NCBI GenBank assembly: GCA_900554585.1
Contig: USHS01000075.1
Span: 1-6,525 of the forward strand
From: an uncultured Collinsella sp.
GTDB taxonomy: Bacteria; Actinomycetota; Coriobacteriia; Coriobacteriales; Coriobacteriaceae
Length of the DNA stretch: 6,525 nucleotides
Reading direction: 5' to 3'
The notes beneath the pieces were generated by a model. That model worked only from the letters and a program-made list of their open reading frames with translations, made no database searches and was not told where the DNA came from. This document shows, piece after piece, positions 5,454 to 6,525 of this stretch (positions are counted from its first letter, which is position 1; every line of letters begins with the position of its first letter). A program made the position numbers and the translations under genes.

Positions 5454-5762
5454 TTAGAGCTTGATGTCGATGTCGACGCCAGCGGGGAGGTCGAGACGCA
5501 TGAGCGAATCAACGGTGCCCGAGGTGGGGTCGAGGATGTCGATGAGGCGCTTGTGGGTGCGCATCTCGAACTGCTCACGGGAGTCCTTGTTCACGTGCGG
5601 CGAGCGGATAACCGTGTACAGGTTGCGCTCGGTGGGCAGGGGGACAGGACCGGAAACGCGAGCGCCGGTCTTCTGAGCGGTCTCGACGATGAGCTTCGCG
5701 GACTGATCGACGACCTCGTGATCATAGCCCTTGAGGCGAATGCGGATCTTCTGGGTAGCCAA
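5454..5762 (-). CDS. rpsJ: 30S ribosomal protein S10 (NusE)
   Basis: A 102-residue protein, exactly typical for S10. It opens [20 protein letters not shown] and carries the family core [20 protein letters not shown] (38-57), followed by [19 protein letters not shown] (58-76), the extended loop region. S10 is a head protein of the small subunit and, as NusE, pairs with NusB in antitermination and with NusG in transcription-translation coupling. The start codon is TTG: GGAGG lies six bases before it and the next in-frame methionine is far inside the conserved protein. It follows fusA by 61 bp and is followed by a terminator, so it is not co-transcribed with rplC, unlike the usual S10 operon. 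Confidence 0.97.
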   Translation of the reverse strand: MATQKIRIRLKGYDHEVVDQSAKLIVETAQKTGARVSGPVPLPTERNLYTVIRSPHVNKDSREQFEMRTHKRLIDILDPTSGTVDSLMRLDLPAGVDIDIKL

Positions 5763-5768
5763 CTTAAA

Positions 5769-5773
5769 CCTCC
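5769..5773 (-). promoter_or_regulatory. rpsJ ribosome binding site that fixes the TTG start
   Basis: GGAGG on the minus strand, six bases before TTG at 5762-5760. Together with the conserved N-terminus ([11 protein letters not shown]) it settles the non-ATG start. Confidence 0.9.
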
Positions 5774-5779
5774 AAAGAG

Positions 5780-5798
5780 TGCGAGAAGTGTTCTCGCA
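5780..5798 (-). other. Short perfect hairpin between fusA and rpsJ
   Basis: An 8-bp perfect stem (TGCGAGAA with TTCTCGCA) with a three-base loop sits between the fusA stop and the rpsJ binding site. It is followed on the minus strand only by CTCTTTGG, so it is not a convincing terminator. It could be an RNA processing or stability element, or chance. Confidence 0.35.
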
Positions 5799-5823
5799 GG
5801 ATTACGTAACAGGGAGCTCGAAC

Positions 5824-6525
5824 TTAGGCGTTCTTGCTCATGACCTCGTCCACGATGGACTTGGGCGCGGGCTCATAAGAGTCGAACTGCATCGTGTAGG
5901 ATGCACGGCCCTGGGTCTGGGAGCGAAGGTCGGTAGCGTAACCGAACATCTCGCCCAGCGGCACCTTGGCACGGATGAGCTTGCTGTTCTTGCGATCCTC
6001 CATGCCCTCGATCTTGCCGCGGCGACCGGAGAGGTTGCCCATAACGTCGCCCATGTACTGCTCGGGCAGCTGCGGATCGGACTTCTCGAGGGCGTCCTTG
6101 ATAGCCATGGAGCCGGCGATCTTGAAGGCGGCCTCGGAGGAGTCGACCTCGTGGTAAGAACCGTCGAACAGGGTGACCTTAACGTCGAGGACCGGGAAGC
6201 CGGCGATAACACCGGTGTTCAGGGCCTCCTGAATGCCCTTGTCGATGGACGGGATGTACTCCTTGGGCACGACGCCGCCGACGATAGCATTGACGAACTC
6301 GTAGCCGAAGCCCTCCTCCATCTTCTCGAGCTTGATGACGGCGTGGCCGTACTGACCGCGACCGCCGGACTGACGGACGAACTTGCCCTCAGCCTTCTCG
6401 ACGTCGTGACCAGCGGTCTCGCGGTAGGCAACCTGGGGCTTACCAACGTTAGCGTCAACCTTGAACTCGCGGAGCAGACGGTCGACGATGATCTCGAGGT
6501 GCAGCTCGCCCATGCCGGCGATGAT
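5824..6525 (-). CDS. fusA: Elongation factor G, C-terminal part
   Basis: The last 233 codons of a gene that begins beyond the right edge; a full EF-G has about 700 residues. The fragment starts in domain III with [19 protein letters not shown], passes into domain IV at [12 protein letters not shown] and [15 protein letters not shown], continues with [18 protein letters not shown], and ends with the domain V segment including [19 protein letters not shown] and [17 protein letters not shown]. The GTPase domain is outside the window. EF-G drives translocation of tRNA and mRNA and, with ribosome recycling factor, splits ribosomes. It is the upstream neighbour of rpsJ, as in str operons, but the commonly intervening tuf gene is missing here. 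Confidence 0.97.
   Translation of the reverse strand: MIAGMGELHLEIIVDRLLREFKVDANVGKPQVAYRETAGHDVEKAEGKFVRQSGGRGQYGHAVIKLEKMEEGFGYEFVNAIVGGVVPKEYIPSIDKGIQEALNTGVIAGFPVLDVKVTLFDGSYHEVDSSEAAFKIAGSMAIKDALEKSDPQLPEQYMGDVMGNLSGRRGKIEGMEDRKNSKLIRAKVPLGEMFGYATDLRSQTQGRASYTMQFDSYEPAPKSIVDEVMSKNA

Noticed and set aside
1..6525. CRISPR array, integrase, transposase or phage genes
   Set aside because: No repeated spacer-repeat pattern and no such protein families appear in any reading frame; the only element-like feature is the inverted repeat at 3304-3454.

Overview
The window is a piece of a ribosomal-protein (str/S10/spc-type) locus, with every gene on the minus strand. Transcription runs from right to left: fusA (C-terminal end) - rpsJ - cation efflux transporter - histidine phosphatase - rplC - rplD - rplW - rplB - rpsS - rplV (N-terminal end). 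The protein sequences, the GC-rich strongly biased codons of the ribosomal genes and the clear GGAGG-type ribosome binding sites suggest a high-GC Gram-positive bacterium. A Coriobacteriia member (Collinsella-like) is my best guess; this is an inference from general appearance, not a database result.

Right part (about 5395-6525): the last third of elongation factor G, a 61-bp spacer with a small hairpin, then rpsJ (S10) starting at TTG behind a good GGAGG. A textbook intrinsic terminator follows rpsJ directly. No tuf gene lies between fusA and rpsJ.

Middle part (3493-5394): two non-ribosomal genes sit inside what is normally an unbroken S10 operon. One is a cation diffusion facilitator whose transmembrane metal site reads Asn-Asp-Asp-Asp, as in manganese exporters, with an apparently duplicated cytoplasmic domain. 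The other is a histidine-phosphatase (phosphoglycerate mutase-like) enzyme 39 bp downstream. They probably form their own transcription unit, started by a promoter that overlaps the end of the rpsJ terminator.

Spacer 3043-3492 (450 bp): no convincing protein gene, but dense structure. It holds a perfect 34-bp inverted repeat enclosing a second hairpin, a 26-bp motif that occurs again upstream of rplB, and a nested stem just before rplC. Left part (1-3042): rplC, rplD, rplW, rplB, rpsS and rplV in the usual order. The order is interrupted by an unusually long 179-bp gap between rplW and rplB, which carries a strong hairpin and the second copy of the 26-bp motif.

The ribosomal genes are conventional. 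The unexplained material is in the two spacers upstream of rplC and rplB, which look like places where expression of a split S10 operon is restarted or regulated.
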